Positions 7,801-16,918 are shown, counted from the first letter of the stretch. The stretch: DNA of 64,000 nt from Roseivirga seohaensis (GCF_001592945.1 NZ_LRPB01000045.1:169999-233998); one strand, 5' to 3'. Translations and numbers: made by a program. Notes: generated from the letters alone by a model not told the origin.

Positions 7801-8330
7801 CCTACCCAAAAGTGGCGGTTCAGTGGTTAAATCAAGCTCCACTGGTCTTAGGTCTCGCTGAGACTCCACTAATCCTCGTTTGCAACGAGGATTACCTCCC
7901 TTACATAAAGACTAACACTTTATTAAGCAGACGTCACTCCGTACAACTTAGCGACTGAAAGTAATAGCCTAAAAATGGTTAAAACCATTGCTCAAAACAT
8001 TCATTCACATAGCCCACGGTTTAAACCGTGGGCTATGTGCTCCCCTACCAATTTCAACCGTTTTAACGGTTTCTACTGATAAACCGAGACTATCCCCACT
8101 AATCTTCGGTTGCAAGAAGGATTTAAGCCCACCCCTACTGAAAAATCTAATAAGCTTTGTATTATAGTCTTAGCGAGACGATAAGACTAGTGGATCTCGC
8201 TGAGCCCCCATTTAATATTTAAAAACAGAAATGTAATTAGCCCTTCAATCTAAGTAACCAAGCGTTCTACTGAAATCTAATCAGCTTTGTATTTTTGTAT
8301 TAGCGATACACAAATACAAGCGGAATCTCC
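7801..8330. repeat. Cluster of REP-like palindromes, no gene
   Basis: About 650 bases between genes hold at least five inverted repeats: 7871-7893 (arms AATCCTCGTT and AACGAGGATT), 7974-7989 (AATGGTT arms), 8006-8039 (a perfect 34-bp palindrome whose left half starts CACATAGCCCACGG), 8056-8071 (AACCGTT arms) and 8101-8123 (a decayed relative of the first). A direct repeat of about 27 bases, CTACTGAAA..AATCTAAT, occurs at 8135-8163 and 8268-8293. The spacing and sequences are irregular, unlike CRISPR. Such clusters are typical of REP elements mobilised by RAYT-type transposases; none is present in this window. Confidence 0.7.
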
Positions 8331-8425
8331 ATTGTTGACAGTAAGACTTTTATTAATTTTTAAATTCACGAATGCTTATATACTTCACCGTTGTGATGTA
8401 TTACAAAAATTACGAAGTAAAGAAA

Positions 8426-8893
8426 ATGACCCAATCCGAACTTATCATTTTAAACCTGGAAGAAATAAGGAGAAGAAGCATCAAGCTTTGGAAAGGACTT
8501 CCTGAAAATTACTACAGCTGGAAACCAGATGAAAAAGCTATGACTGCTATAGAAATGGTGAGGCACGTTTTAGAAGCCGATTATGGATGGAATATTATTA
8601 TCAATAATGGGAGCATGACAAATTATAAAACGCCTTGGGAAAATCAACCGTTTATAAGCGTTGCCAACGAACTTGAGTTTGTCAAACCTTACAGAAAAGC
8701 CTTTTTAGAAAGTATCCATCAATTTTCGGATACAGAATTAAACCAAACTGAAATCATTCACCCCGGAAATGGAGAGAAGAAAAATCTTGGAAAATATTTG
8801 TTGCGAATCGGGTATCACGAATCTGTTCATGCAGGACAATTCCTCTCCTATTTAAGAGTAATGAATATTAATCGGCCAAAAATATGGGACTGA
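8426..8893 (+). CDS. DinB family protein
   Basis: A protein of 155 residues predicted to form the DinB/YfiT four-helix bundle. Seen: an N-terminal helix with the W-KGLPENYYSWKPDEKAMT signature, a His in MVRHVLEADYGW, and a paired His motif near the end, YHESVHAGQ, giving the three His that bind a divalent metal in the family. Members act as thiol-dependent metal-binding enzymes of various kinds; the substrate cannot be told. The start at 8426 (MTQSEL) was chosen because an upstream in-frame ATG at 8372 adds residues unlike the family. It stands alone between the palindrome cluster and a GNAT gene. Confidence 0.8.
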   Translation: MTQSELIILNLEEIRRRSIKLWKGLPENYYSWKPDEKAMTAIEMVRHVLEADYGWNIIINNGSMTNYKTPWENQPFISVANELEFVKPYRKAFLESIHQFSDTELNQTEIIHPGNGEKKNLGKYLLRIGYHESVHAGQFLSYLRVMNINRPKIWD

Positions 8894-9039
8894 CAATGAC
8901 GCAATTCAATGTTTATAGTTAATACTACTAATAAAGCCTTTACCGTAAACCAACATAGAAAATTGGGCTTAAATAAATTATTCTAATGCGTACTCCCCTA
9001 TTTTCAATGAGAAAAAGTAATACACTCAACAAAGACAAT

Positions 9040-9537
9040 ATGAATTGCTCACAAAGTAGGCTAAGGTTTAGAGAACTAAAGATGGACGATGCTAAACGTT
9101 TATATGAAGTTTATTCTGACAAAGAAGCAATGAAATTTAGAGGCAGTAAACCAATGGAAACTTTAGAGGATGCAAAAGAATTCATAAGAAATCAAAGACT
9201 TGTCAATCAAGAACTTGTTACGGTTAGGCAAGGTGTTGAATCATTAAAAGAAGCCGAATTAATTGGGAGTATCATGTACAGATTCAATCGCGTTAAAAAA
9301 AATGAATGTGAAATAGGTTATTCAATTGGTCGAAAGTTTTGGGGACAGGGGTTTGGGAATGAAATTGTAAAACTCATGGTTGAAACACTTAAAAAAAATA
9401 CCGAAATAGAAAATGTAATTGCATGGAGTAATAAAGCCAATATCCCATCAATTAAAATTTTAGAGAAGAATGGATTTACCTTTATTGAACAAGAAGGTCA
9501 ACCATCAGACAACTATTTTTTAGGGTTGCACATTTAG
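9040..9537 (+). CDS. GNAT family N-acetyltransferase (RimJ/RimL-like)
   Basis: A cytosolic acetyltransferase of 165 residues. The N-terminal LRFRELKMDDAKRLYEVYSD matches the RimJ/RimL subgroup, the central EIGYSIGRKFWGQGFGNEIV contains the acetyl-CoA binding loop (GQGFGN), and NIPSIKILEKNGF is the usual motif B region. Acetyl-CoA is the donor; the acceptor may be a protein N terminus or an antibiotic-like small molecule. In-frame ATGs at 8986 and 9007 would add a tail without family similarity, so 9040 is preferred. The gene is convergent with the EamA transporter gene. Confidence 0.82.
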   Translation: MNCSQSRLRFRELKMDDAKRLYEVYSDKEAMKFRGSKPMETLEDAKEFIRNQRLVNQELVTVRQGVESLKEAELIGSIMYRFNRVKKNECEIGYSIGRKFWGQGFGNEIVKLMVETLKKNTEIENVIAWSNKANIPSIKILEKNGFTFIEQEGQPSDNYFLGLHI

Positions 9538-9641
9538 TTCTCAACTGATTGATTATCAAACAAAAAATGTTTTATGATTTGTATCCTGATTTCTGAAGTT
9601 TCGGGAAAAGGAACTGTAATTAAGCTCTATAACACAGAAAA

Positions 9642-10562
9642 CTAACCCAGCCCCAACTTTTTCTTACGCTCTAAGGCTTTGCGTTGGCTGCGTCTAATCA
9701 CCGGATAACTCAAAACAGCGGCCAAAATAATGAGGGTTCCGTAGTAAAAACCTGCGCTCATTTCTTCATTTTCTCCATAAATAATAACAGCCAAAATGAT
9801 TCCGTACACTGGTTCTAAATTGATAGTAAGGTTAACTACATAGGCTGTAATACGCTTCATTAATTCTACAGAAGCAGAAAACGCATATACCGTACAAACC
9901 ACAGAAAGAATTAGTAGCAGTCCCCAATCTCTGGTTGTGGGTAAGGCATAAGTGGCGGTTTCAGCCAAAAAGAAATATTTATAGAACGGAATAAAAATGG
10001 CTATACCAATGGCTGCGGCAGCCATCTCGTAAAAGGTGATGGTGTATTGAGATAACTTATGAGTCATTTTACCATTCAATACTGAAAAAAGGGCAGCCAT
10101 AAATGCCGAAGCCATCGCCAAGCCTAAGCCCAAAGCATTATTGAATTCAAAACGAAAGATGACGTAAAGCCCACTAATAACAACCAAGCCTAGAATTACC
10201 TCAAACAACCTGATCTTCCTTTTATTGAAAAGTGGTTCAATAAGGCTCGTCCAAAAGGTGGTGGTGGCCATTCCTGCCAAAGAAACCGAAACGTTCGAAA
10301 CTCTGGCCGATTCAAAAAACAAAAACCAATGAATGGCAATGATAAACCCCGTAAGTACGAGTGGCATCATATCCGCTCGGCTCACCTGAAATGTTTTTGA
10401 CTTCAAATACATGAAACCCGCCAACACTATACTGGCCAAGGCGGTACGGTACATCACCACATCGGTAGCCGGAATGGTCATTTCATTACCCAGAATTGCG
10501 GTGAAACCCCATAGAAAAACGATAAAATGGAGTTTGAGAAAATCCTTAGGAGAGGCTTCCAT
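9642..10562 (-). CDS. EamA/DMT family transporter
   Basis: A membrane protein of 306 residues with about ten hydrophobic helices arranged as two EamA repeats. The first begins HFIVFLWGFTAILGNE; the second starts near residue 148 (LGLAMASAFMAALFSVLNG) and has the characteristic LEPVYGIILAVIIYGE near residue 255. Members export or import metabolites, amino acids or drugs; the substrate is unknown. It is the last gene of a three-gene set: its ATG shares one base with the stop of lptG (TAATG), so it is probably translationally coupled. Confidence 0.85.
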   Translation of the reverse strand: MEASPKDFLKLHFIVFLWGFTAILGNEMTIPATDVVMYRTALASIVLAGFMYLKSKTFQVSRADMMPLVLTGFIIAIHWFLFFESARVSNVSVSLAGMATTTFWTSLIEPLFNKRKIRLFEVILGLVVISGLYVIFRFEFNNALGLGLAMASAFMAALFSVLNGKMTHKLSQYTITFYEMAAAAIGIAIFIPFYKYFFLAETATYALPTTRDWGLLLILSVVCTVYAFSASVELMKRITAYVVNLTINLEPVYGIILAVIIYGENEEMSAGFYYGTLIILAAVLSYPVIRRSQRKALERKKKLGLG

Positions 10563-11644
10563 TACTTAGGAACAAAGCGATAGATAGAGAAACCAAGCAT
10601 AGCAAAAATAATATTGGGCATCCAAACTGCAAGCAGCGCATCCATTGAGCCTGCCTCAGCAATGCTCTTTGTAGCGATAAACAAAAGTATGTAAATAAAA
10701 GCCAAAAGAAAGCCTAAAGCAATCTGAAAACCTACCCCTCCCCTTGTCTTTTTTGACGACAAAATCACACCAATAAAAGTCAGAATTATGGCCGTAAATG
10801 GAGACATAAACCGAATCAATTTTTCGATATGATAAATCGGTATGTTGTCAGCTCCTTTTAGCTTCAGGTCGTCTATATAGCTGTATAGCTCTGGAATCGT
10901 AAGCGTTTCTTGCAGTCCGGTTTGACTAGAAAAATCATCGGGACTCATGTTGATTTTAATTAAAGTATCGTTTACACTCTGATATTGGAATTCTTCATCT
11001 AGCTCGTTAAACTCTCTTAAATTCCACTTTCTTAAAATCCATGAGGTAGAAGTTGAATCCCAAAAAATTTCGTCTGCCGAAATTTTATAAAGCATCTCTT
11101 TATCAACAATCTCTTCAAGGGTGAAATCTCTACCAGAATTTCGGTAACTATTATAGCTGCGCAAATAAACATAGGTGGTAGGGCTCACTTTAAAATGAAC
11201 GTCCTCACCTGTATACTGATAGGGCTTATCGGCAAAGAATTGTTGTTCAAATTTAACCCTGAATTTATTGGCTTCTGGAATAATCCAACCTGTGAAAACA
11301 AAACTGATAACGGCTATAATTACCGCCCCAGTTAAGAATGGCTTCAACATTCTGGGGTAACTCACTCCACTGGCTAGAATAGCGACAATCTCAGTATGAC
11401 TGGCCATTTTTGAAGTGACAAATACTGCTGCTATAAATACTGTAATGGGCGTAATTAAATTGGCAATATAGGGGGCGAAATAGAGGAAGTACTTAATAAT
11501 CAACCAAGTACCTACTTCATTTTTAATGAAACTCTCATTCCTTTCTGAAAACGTAAGAATGAGTACGATGGCTACTAAAATACCTACTACAAAAAGGAAA
11601 GTTGTGAGGAACTTTGTTAATATGTACTTGTCCAGTATTTTCAT
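10562..11644 (-). CDS. lptG: LptF/LptG-family LPS export permease (YjgP/YjgQ)
   Basis: An inner-membrane protein of 360 residues. Three N-terminal transmembrane helices (from FLTTFLFVVGILVAIVLI; the VAILASGVSYPRML coupling region follows) precede a periplasmic beta-rich domain of about 170 residues, then three C-terminal helices starting near FMSPFTAIILTFIGVILSSKK. In the Lpt machine such permeases pair with LptB ATPase to extract LPS and pass it to LptC/LptA. Whether it is the F or G partner cannot be settled from sequence by eye; the family call is firm. The start ATG overlaps the tgt stop by one base (TGATG), which rules out the longer upstream reading. Confidence 0.87.
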   Translation of the reverse strand: MKILDKYILTKFLTTFLFVVGILVAIVLILTFSERNESFIKNEVGTWLIIKYFLYFAPYIANLITPITVFIAAVFVTSKMASHTEIVAILASGVSYPRMLKPFLTGAVIIAVISFVFTGWIIPEANKFRVKFEQQFFADKPYQYTGEDVHFKVSPTTYVYLRSYNSYRNSGRDFTLEEIVDKEMLYKISADEIFWDSTSTSWILRKWNLREFNELDEEFQYQSVNDTLIKINMSPDDFSSQTGLQETLTIPELYSYIDDLKLKGADNIPIYHIEKLIRFMSPFTAIILTFIGVILSSKKTRGGVGFQIALGFLLAFIYILLFIATKSIAEAGSMDALLAVWMPNIIFAMLGFSIYRFVPK

Positions 11645-12774
11645 CAGAGGCGTTGTGTCACTTTTTTGACCATTCGGTTTTTCCAATCAACAAACGTGCC
11701 TGCTAATATCTGTTTTCGTGCTTCTTTAACCAACCATAAATAAAAAGTTAGGTTATGAATGCTGGCAATCTGCGCCCCTAAAATTTCTTTGCTGGTAATC
11801 AAATGCCTTAAGTAGGCTTTTGAGTAAAAGGTACTGTTATAGCCTCCCAAATTCGAGTCAATTGGGCTATGATCGTTTTTCCACTTTTCGTTGCGCATGT
11901 TTAAAATACCTTCACTAGTAAAGAGCATTCCGTTACGGGCATTTCTAGTTGGCATAACACAATCAAACATATCTACTCCTAAGGCAATTCCTTCCAAAAT
12001 ATTTTCGGGTGTTCCCACTCCCATTAAATAACGTGGTTTGTCTTTAGGAAGAATATCACAGACGATCTCGGTATGCTCATACATCATTTCTGCTGGTTCC
12101 CCCACAGACAATCCTCCAATGGCATTTCCCTCGCGCTCATACGAAGCAATCGTTTCTGCCGACTTCACCCTTAAATCTTTGTAAGTACTCCCCTGCACTA
12201 TCGGAAAAAGCGTTTGGCTATAACCGTACTTTCCTTCAGTGGCATCAAACCTATCGCAGCAGCGCTTGAGCCAACGGTGTGTCATTTCCATAGACTTGCG
12301 GGCGTATTCGTAATCGCAAGGGTATGGCGTGCATTCGTCAAAAGCCATCATGATATCGGCTCCAATGGTGCGCTGAATATCCATTACTCCCTCTGGGCTG
12401 AAGATATGTTTGGAGCCATCAATATGAGATTTAAAGGTTACCCCTTCTTCCTTTATTTTTCTGGTGCCCGAAAGTGAATACACCTGATAACCACCACTAT
12501 CGGTCAAAATCGGTTTGTCCCAGCCATTGAATTTGTGTAAACCACCAGCAGCCTCAATTACCTCTAAGCCAGGTCTTAAATACAAATGATAAGTATTTCC
12601 TAAAATGATTTGTGCCTGAACATCATCTTTCAATTCGCGCTGATGAACCGCTTTAACCGACCCTGCTGTGCCTACAGGCATGAAAATAGGTGTTTCAATT
12701 ACACCATGGTCTGTGGTTATTTCCCCTGCTCGGGCCTTAGATTGTTTGTCTACTCCAGCTAAATTAAACTTCAT
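11644..12774 (-). CDS. tgt: Queuine tRNA-ribosyltransferase
   Basis: A 376-residue tRNA-guanine transglycosylase that exchanges G34 for a queuosine precursor in GUN-anticodon tRNAs. Seen: SKARAGEITTDHG at the N terminus, LTDSGGYQV with Asp92, FDECTPYP, FPIVQGSTY, GGLSVGE and GVDMFDCVMPTRNARNG, which holds the nucleophilic Asp. Odd: at residues 304-318 (PIDSNLGGYNSTFYS) the CxCxxC zinc ligands of the canonical enzyme are absent, although the following His340 (ASIHNL) remains. The fold is otherwise complete, so the enzyme is likely active. First gene of the coupled set with lptG and the EamA gene. Confidence 0.95.
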   Translation of the reverse strand: MKFNLAGVDKQSKARAGEITTDHGVIETPIFMPVGTAGSVKAVHQRELKDDVQAQIILGNTYHLYLRPGLEVIEAAGGLHKFNGWDKPILTDSGGYQVYSLSGTRKIKEEGVTFKSHIDGSKHIFSPEGVMDIQRTIGADIMMAFDECTPYPCDYEYARKSMEMTHRWLKRCCDRFDATEGKYGYSQTLFPIVQGSTYKDLRVKSAETIASYEREGNAIGGLSVGEPAEMMYEHTEIVCDILPKDKPRYLMGVGTPENILEGIALGVDMFDCVMPTRNARNGMLFTSEGILNMRNEKWKNDHSPIDSNLGGYNSTFYSKAYLRHLITSKEILGAQIASIHNLTFYLWLVKEARKQILAGTFVDWKNRMVKKVTQRL

Positions 12775-12847
12775 TCCTCATTTTTGATCGCACAAAAATA
12801 GCAGGAATCATTTATTCTTATTTCATTCATGCATCATTTCATTTTCT

Positions 12848-13957
12848 GTGAGTTTAGAAATTATCTTTTGTTTCGTATTTATTCTGGTTGCAGCCGTTCA
12901 ACTGTACTACCACTGGGCGTATTTCAATCTGTTGCCCAACTGTGTAATTTCAGACAAGAAAAACACAACACCATCGCCCGTTTCTATAGTTGTTGCTGCC
13001 AGAAATGAAGCAAAACTTCTACCTACATTGATTATTAAGTTACTGGATCAAGACCACCCTAATTTTGAGTTGATTATAGTCAACGACAGGTCTGAGGATG
13101 AATCAGCATCTATTTTGAATGAACTAGAAGCTAAACATAAGAAACTTAAAGTCATTCACGTTTCGGAACTACCTCAAAGCTGGAACGGTAAGAAAAATGC
13201 TTTGCAATTAGGCATTGAAGCTGCTCAGCATGAGATTATTCTACTTACAGATGCCGACTGCATTCCTAATTCAAACCAATGGATTAGCCAAATGGCTGGC
13301 AGTTTTAAAGACGAAACTGACTTTGTATTGGGCTTTTCTCCTTACGAAAATAAAAAGGGTTTTCTGAATCAAATAATACAGTTTGAAACCTTACTTACGG
13401 CCATACAATACCTTTCATTTGCAATTAAAAGACAGCCATATATGGGGGTTGGAAGGAACTTGGCTTATCGTAAGTCGGTCTTTTTAAAGCATTCATTCCA
13501 AGGTTATGAGTCTAAAACTGGAGGTGATGATGACTTATTTGTGAATGCACATGCTACTGCTGCAAATACTGAAATCTGTATTCACCCAGACGCTCATGTC
13601 ACCTCTATTCCAAAGTCTACTTGGCGTGATTATTTCAGACAAAAACTGAGGCATTTGTCGGTTGGCAAAAACTATCGTAAAAAAGATCAAACGAGACTAG
13701 GTCTTTTTGCGTTAAGCTCGCTGACAGGATGGATAATGCTATTTTGGGCAATTTTAGCAAGCTTCAATATCGGACTCATTTTGGTGATTGTCGGTATCAA
13801 GAGCTTGTCATTTTATGTTATCTTTACCCGTTCAGGTCGCAAGCTGAAAATGAACATGGCCTACTGGGCACTTCCATTCCTCGATCTGTGTTTAAATTTG
13901 TATTACCCAATGGTGGGATTAGTGGCGCTAATAGCAAAAAAGGTTAAATGGAGTTAG
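12848..13957 (+). CDS. Membrane-bound family 2 glycosyltransferase
   Basis: A 369-residue GT2 enzyme with one N-terminal transmembrane helix (about 2-22), the nucleotide-sugar binding fold (VSIVVAARNE; NDRSEDES at 79-86; TDADC at 134-138 with the DxD metal motif), a TGGDDDLF acid region, a QKLRHLSVGK motif after it, and three C-terminal helices from about residue 285. It probably moves a sugar onto a lipid or envelope glycan. The start is GTG at 12848; the nearby ATG is out of frame. The 3' end overlaps the sigma-factor gene by 10 bases, indicating co-transcription. Confidence 0.85.
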   Translation: MSLEIIFCFVFILVAAVQLYYHWAYFNLLPNCVISDKKNTTPSPVSIVVAARNEAKLLPTLIIKLLDQDHPNFELIIVNDRSEDESASILNELEAKHKKLKVIHVSELPQSWNGKKNALQLGIEAAQHEIILLTDADCIPNSNQWISQMAGSFKDETDFVLGFSPYENKKGFLNQIIQFETLLTAIQYLSFAIKRQPYMGVGRNLAYRKSVFLKHSFQGYESKTGGDDDLFVNAHATAANTEICIHPDAHVTSIPKSTWRDYFRQKLRHLSVGKNYRKKDQTRLGLFALSSLTGWIMLFWAILASFNIGLILVIVGIKSLSFYVIFTRSGRKLKMNMAYWALPFLDLCLNLYYPMVGLVALIAKKVKWS

Positions 13958-14556
13958 GTAAGCAGTTTTCTGAAAAGGCACTCAAAGATTTTAAGTTAAT
14001 AGACCTGGCAGTTGAAAATCATGATCAACAAGCGTTTGCGGAGTTATTACAACGTTACCGTAAACCTGTATACCACATGATTTTGAAAATGATTCGGAAC
14101 GTTGATGATGCAGAAGACCTTACAATTGAGGCTTTTGCAAAAGCTTTTAAGAACCTTCATAAATTCAAAAAGGATTTCACCTTTAGTACTTGGCTTTTTA
14201 GAATTGCCACAAACAATACCATTGACTTTATCCGTAAAAAAAGGCTCGACACCATGAGTTTGAACACAAGCTTTAGTGATGACAATGGTGAGTCAGTCAA
14301 TATTGATGTTCAAGACAAAAACCTGAACCCACAAGAAGAAGCCATTAAAGCGCAAAAGATTGAATTGGTTCAGCTCTTTGTTACGAAGCTTCCTGCCAAA
14401 TATCAGCGATTGGTAAAGCTGCGTTACTTTGATGAGCTCAGCTATGACGAAATTGCGAAAGAATTAAATGCGCCTTTAGGCACAGTTAAGGCACAATTGC
14501 ACAGGGCTCGTGAATTAATGTACGACCTTGTAAAGGGTAAAAAGGAACACATCTAA
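13948..14556 (+). CDS. ECF-type RNA polymerase sigma factor
   Basis: A sigma-70 family factor of 202 residues. Region 2 (about 28-95) has the core-binding and -10 recognition helices (DAEDLTIEAFAKAFKNL, FSTWLFRIATNNTIDFIRKKR). A charged linker precedes region 4 (about 140-192) with the HTH LSYDEIAKELNAPLGTVKAQ that reads the -35 element. No anti-sigma gene adjoins it, in contrast to many ECF factors; such solitary ones are common in this phylum. It overlaps the glycosyltransferase gene and is followed 25 bases later by rsmG. Confidence 0.9.
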   Translation: MELGKQFSEKALKDFKLIDLAVENHDQQAFAELLQRYRKPVYHMILKMIRNVDDAEDLTIEAFAKAFKNLHKFKKDFTFSTWLFRIATNNTIDFIRKKRLDTMSLNTSFSDDNGESVNIDVQDKNLNPQEEAIKAQKIELVQLFVTKLPAKYQRLVKLRYFDELSYDEIAKELNAPLGTVKAQLHRARELMYDLVKGKKEHI

Positions 14557-14581
14557 TTCTTTTTTGTTAATTCGCACTCAA

Positions 14582-15211
14582 ATGGAATTAATCAAAAAGC
14601 ATTTCCCCTTATTAACAGAGAAGCAAATTGCTCAATTTGCCCAATTAAAACCTTTATATACCGAATGGAATGAAAAGGTAAATGTGGTATCTAGAAAAGA
14701 CATTGAAAACCTTTACGAGCGCCATGTATTGCATTCTTTAGGCATTGCTAAGGTTTTTAAGTTTCCTGAGAATACCGATATTCTAGATGTAGGAACGGGA
14801 GGTGGTTTTCCTGGAATTCCATTGGCAATAATGTTTCCTGAGTCTAATTTTCATTTGGTAGACTCCATAGGAAAAAAAATAGTAGTGGTGAAAAACATTA
14901 GCGAAGCACTAGGCCTTAAAAATGTAATTGCTGAACAAGTTCGTGCCGAAGCCATTAAGCATAGAAAGTATGACTTTGTGGTAAGTCGTGCGGTAGCCCA
15001 ACTTAAAGAGTTTTATCCGTGGGTAAAACATAAGTTTAAACCCACTTCAGAAGTAGCTTATAAAAGTGGCTTGCTTTATTTAAAAGGTGGCGATTTAACT
15101 GCCGAAATCAAAGAGTCTAAACTGGTGAAAGTGCGTGTTCACAATCTCGAGAAATTCTTTGAACCAGAATTCTTCGAAACCAAAAAAGTGGTTTTCGTTC
15201 CTCGACAATAA
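14582..15211 (+). CDS. rsmG: 16S rRNA (guanine-N7-)-methyltransferase RsmG
   Basis: A 209-residue class I methyltransferase that forms m7G527 in 16S rRNA. Seen: the N-terminal Y-EWNEKVNVVSRKD region (RsmG typical), ERHVLHSLGIAK, the SAM-binding loop ILDVGTGGGFPGIPLAI at 67-83, HLVDSIGKK and the VVSRAVAQL motif. The ATG at 14582 is preferred over a TTG at 14564. Last of the GT2-sigma-rsmG run; its stop directly abuts the stop of a convergent membrane-protein gene with no spacer. Confidence 0.93.
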   Translation: MELIKKHFPLLTEKQIAQFAQLKPLYTEWNEKVNVVSRKDIENLYERHVLHSLGIAKVFKFPENTDILDVGTGGGFPGIPLAIMFPESNFHLVDSIGKKIVVVKNISEALGLKNVIAEQVRAEAIKHRKYDFVVSRAVAQLKEFYPWVKHKFKPTSEVAYKSGLLYLKGGDLTAEIKESKLVKVRVHNLEKFFEPEFFETKKVVFVPRQ

Positions 15212-15610
15212 CTAGTTTGTTCTTCTTTCAAAATCATCCTCTTCACGAGGTTTTGCAGTATAAATTAATATACTGTATATACCTATTAATGTACCAACTG
15301 GGAAACTTATAATGCCGATAATTCCATAAACCAAAGCTGGCATCATTGCCCACCTACGCCCATTTACCAAACCAAAGCCAATTACGATTTTAGGAATAAG
15401 GAAAAGGATGGCGATTGCCCATAATATGGAATCTATAAAATCGAAAATCCATAGCGCTTCTGGAGACATAGGATCGTTATCCATAGCAGCCAAATTGAGT
15501 ACAAAATCCATGAAGAAATCATAGAAAACTAAACCCAGTAACCCTAAAGCGCTGAAAGCAATAAAAAGTATACCTAAGATTTTCTTGTGCGAAGATTCGT
15601 TAAAGTTCAT
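15212..15610 (-). CDS. Small four-helix membrane protein, unknown function
   Basis: A 132-residue protein with four predicted transmembrane segments (about 11-28, 57-74, 87-104 and 105-120), a short acidic loop after the first (NLAAMDNDPMSPEA), an NGRRWAMMPALVY turn before the third, and a charged C-terminal tail (REEDDFERR). The pattern recalls DUF4064-like or related small integral membrane proteins, but no family can be named with confidence. Monocistronic by position: its stop meets the rsmG stop and the upstream neighbour has its own terminator. Confidence 0.7.
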   Translation of the reverse strand: MNFNESSHKKILGILFIAFSALGLLGLVFYDFFMDFVLNLAAMDNDPMSPEALWIFDFIDSILWAIAILFLIPKIVIGFGLVNGRRWAMMPALVYGIIGIISFPVGTLIGIYSILIYTAKPREEDDFERRTN

Positions 15611-15632
15611 AGTTTCTAAATTTACTTCAATA

Positions 15633-15659
15633 TAAAAAAAGCCCCGATAAATCGAGGCT
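15633..15659 (-). terminator. Terminator of the ABC permease gene
   Basis: Read on the minus strand, AGCCTCGAT and ATCGGGGCT form a 9-bp stem (one G-T) with a tiny loop, followed by seven T. It lies 24 bases beyond the stop of the permease gene. Confidence 0.85.
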
Positions 15660-15682
15660 CTTTCGTCAGCAGCATATACCGC

Positions 15683-16918
15683 TTATTCAAATCTTAAGGC
15701 TTCAATTGGGTCAAGCTTAGATGCTTTATTCGCTGGAATAACTCCTGAGGCCAAACCTACAAACACACAAACAATTAAGCCCACAATAATCCATAACCAA
15801 GGAATAACAAAGGCACCACCAAGGGCAGTGGCCAAAATATTCCCTATTCCAATCCCCATTAAAGCCCCAGCAATACCTCCCATCTGACAAATTACAATGG
15901 CTTCAATTAAAAACTGTTGACGGATTCTATTTGGAGTTGCTCCTAAGGCTTTTCTAATCCCAATTTCTCTAGTTCTTTCTGTTACAGACACCATCATAAT
16001 ATTCATTAAACCTACGGCCGCGCCTAAAAGCGTAACAGCTCCAACTACTAAACCGCCAATTCGTAAACCGTTGGTCATATCGTCTAAGGCCTCCGTAGCA
16101 GAATCTGACCTAACTACTTCGAAAGAACTTTCTTCACCCAATTTGTTTCCTCTGATTTTACGCATGTAGCCCGTGGCTTCGCCCATAGCGTAGTCTATTT
16201 GCTCTGGCTCATTAATCATTACGGTGATGTTGTAACGCATTCTACCGCTCCTGTCTAGCCTTTTAGCATTTAAAAGCGGGATGATGATATTTCTATCTTC
16301 TTCAGTATCACCTCCAAAGCCCCCTTTTTCTTCCAAAACACCAATAACACGATAATTATTACCGTAGAATTTCACTGTCTTATTTAAGGGATCTTCATTT
16401 TTATCGAAGAGTGCTTTAACTACTTCAGTACCCAGAATACAAACATAATTTCCGAATTCGATTTCTAATGCCGAGAAATTTCTACCTCGCTCAATCTTAA
16501 CATCCTTAATCGAAAAGTAATTTTCATCTCCGCCAGTGATACTCGTATTTGGGTTGGTCTTTTTATCTTCATATTTGATTTCAGCCGAACCAGAGGCCCT
16601 AGTGTAAATTGTTACGGTTGATGGAAAATTGAAGTCTTCTTTGAAGCGAACCGCTTCATCGTATTTAATTGGTGTATAAGATTTCTCCCTAACCCCATTC
16701 ATATTTCTTCTACCAGAAGTACGACTTTCCACATCGAAACTGTTTGCTCCTAAGCCCGACATACTGGCTTCTATTTCACTTTGAATACCGTCTACTGCGG
16801 TAAGCATTCCTACCAAAGAGGTAATACCAATAGCGATAATTAAACCTGTTAAAATAGTTCTTAGGGTATTCGATTTAATCGACTTTATTCCTTCCCTGAC
16901 GTTTTCTCTGAAATTCAT
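15683..16918 (-). CDS. MacB-like ABC transporter permease
   Basis: A 411-residue permease with the MacB/FtsX layout: one helix at about 20-42 (TLRTILTGLIIAIGITSLVGM), a large periplasmic domain of about 230 residues, then three helices from about 285 on, with the conserved cytoplasmic loop TERTREIGIRKALGATPNRI between the second and third and a closing ANKASKLDPIEALRFE. Such proteins act as mechanotransmission transporters with a separate ATPase. No ATPase gene is next to it in this window, so its partner is encoded elsewhere. The gene has a terminator after it. Confidence 0.88.
   Translation of the reverse strand: MNFRENVREGIKSIKSNTLRTILTGLIIAIGITSLVGMLTAVDGIQSEIEASMSGLGANSFDVESRTSGRRNMNGVREKSYTPIKYDEAVRFKEDFNFPSTVTIYTRASGSAEIKYEDKKTNPNTSITGGDENYFSIKDVKIERGRNFSALEIEFGNYVCILGTEVVKALFDKNEDPLNKTVKFYGNNYRVIGVLEEKGGFGGDTEEDRNIIIPLLNAKRLDRSGRMRYNITVMINEPEQIDYAMGEATGYMRKIRGNKLGEESSFEVVRSDSATEALDDMTNGLRIGGLVVGAVTLLGAAVGLMNIMMVSVTERTREIGIRKALGATPNRIRQQFLIEAIVICQMGGIAGALMGIGIGNILATALGGAFVIPWLWIIVGLIVCVFVGLASGVIPANKASKLDPIEALRFE

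Noticed and set aside
7801..8330. Palindrome cluster as a CRISPR array
   Set aside because: The repeats differ in sequence and spacing, are palindromic without uniform spacers, and no cas gene is near.
15683..16918. Complete MacAB efflux system
   Set aside because: Only the permease is present; neither an ATPase nor a membrane fusion gene is adjacent.
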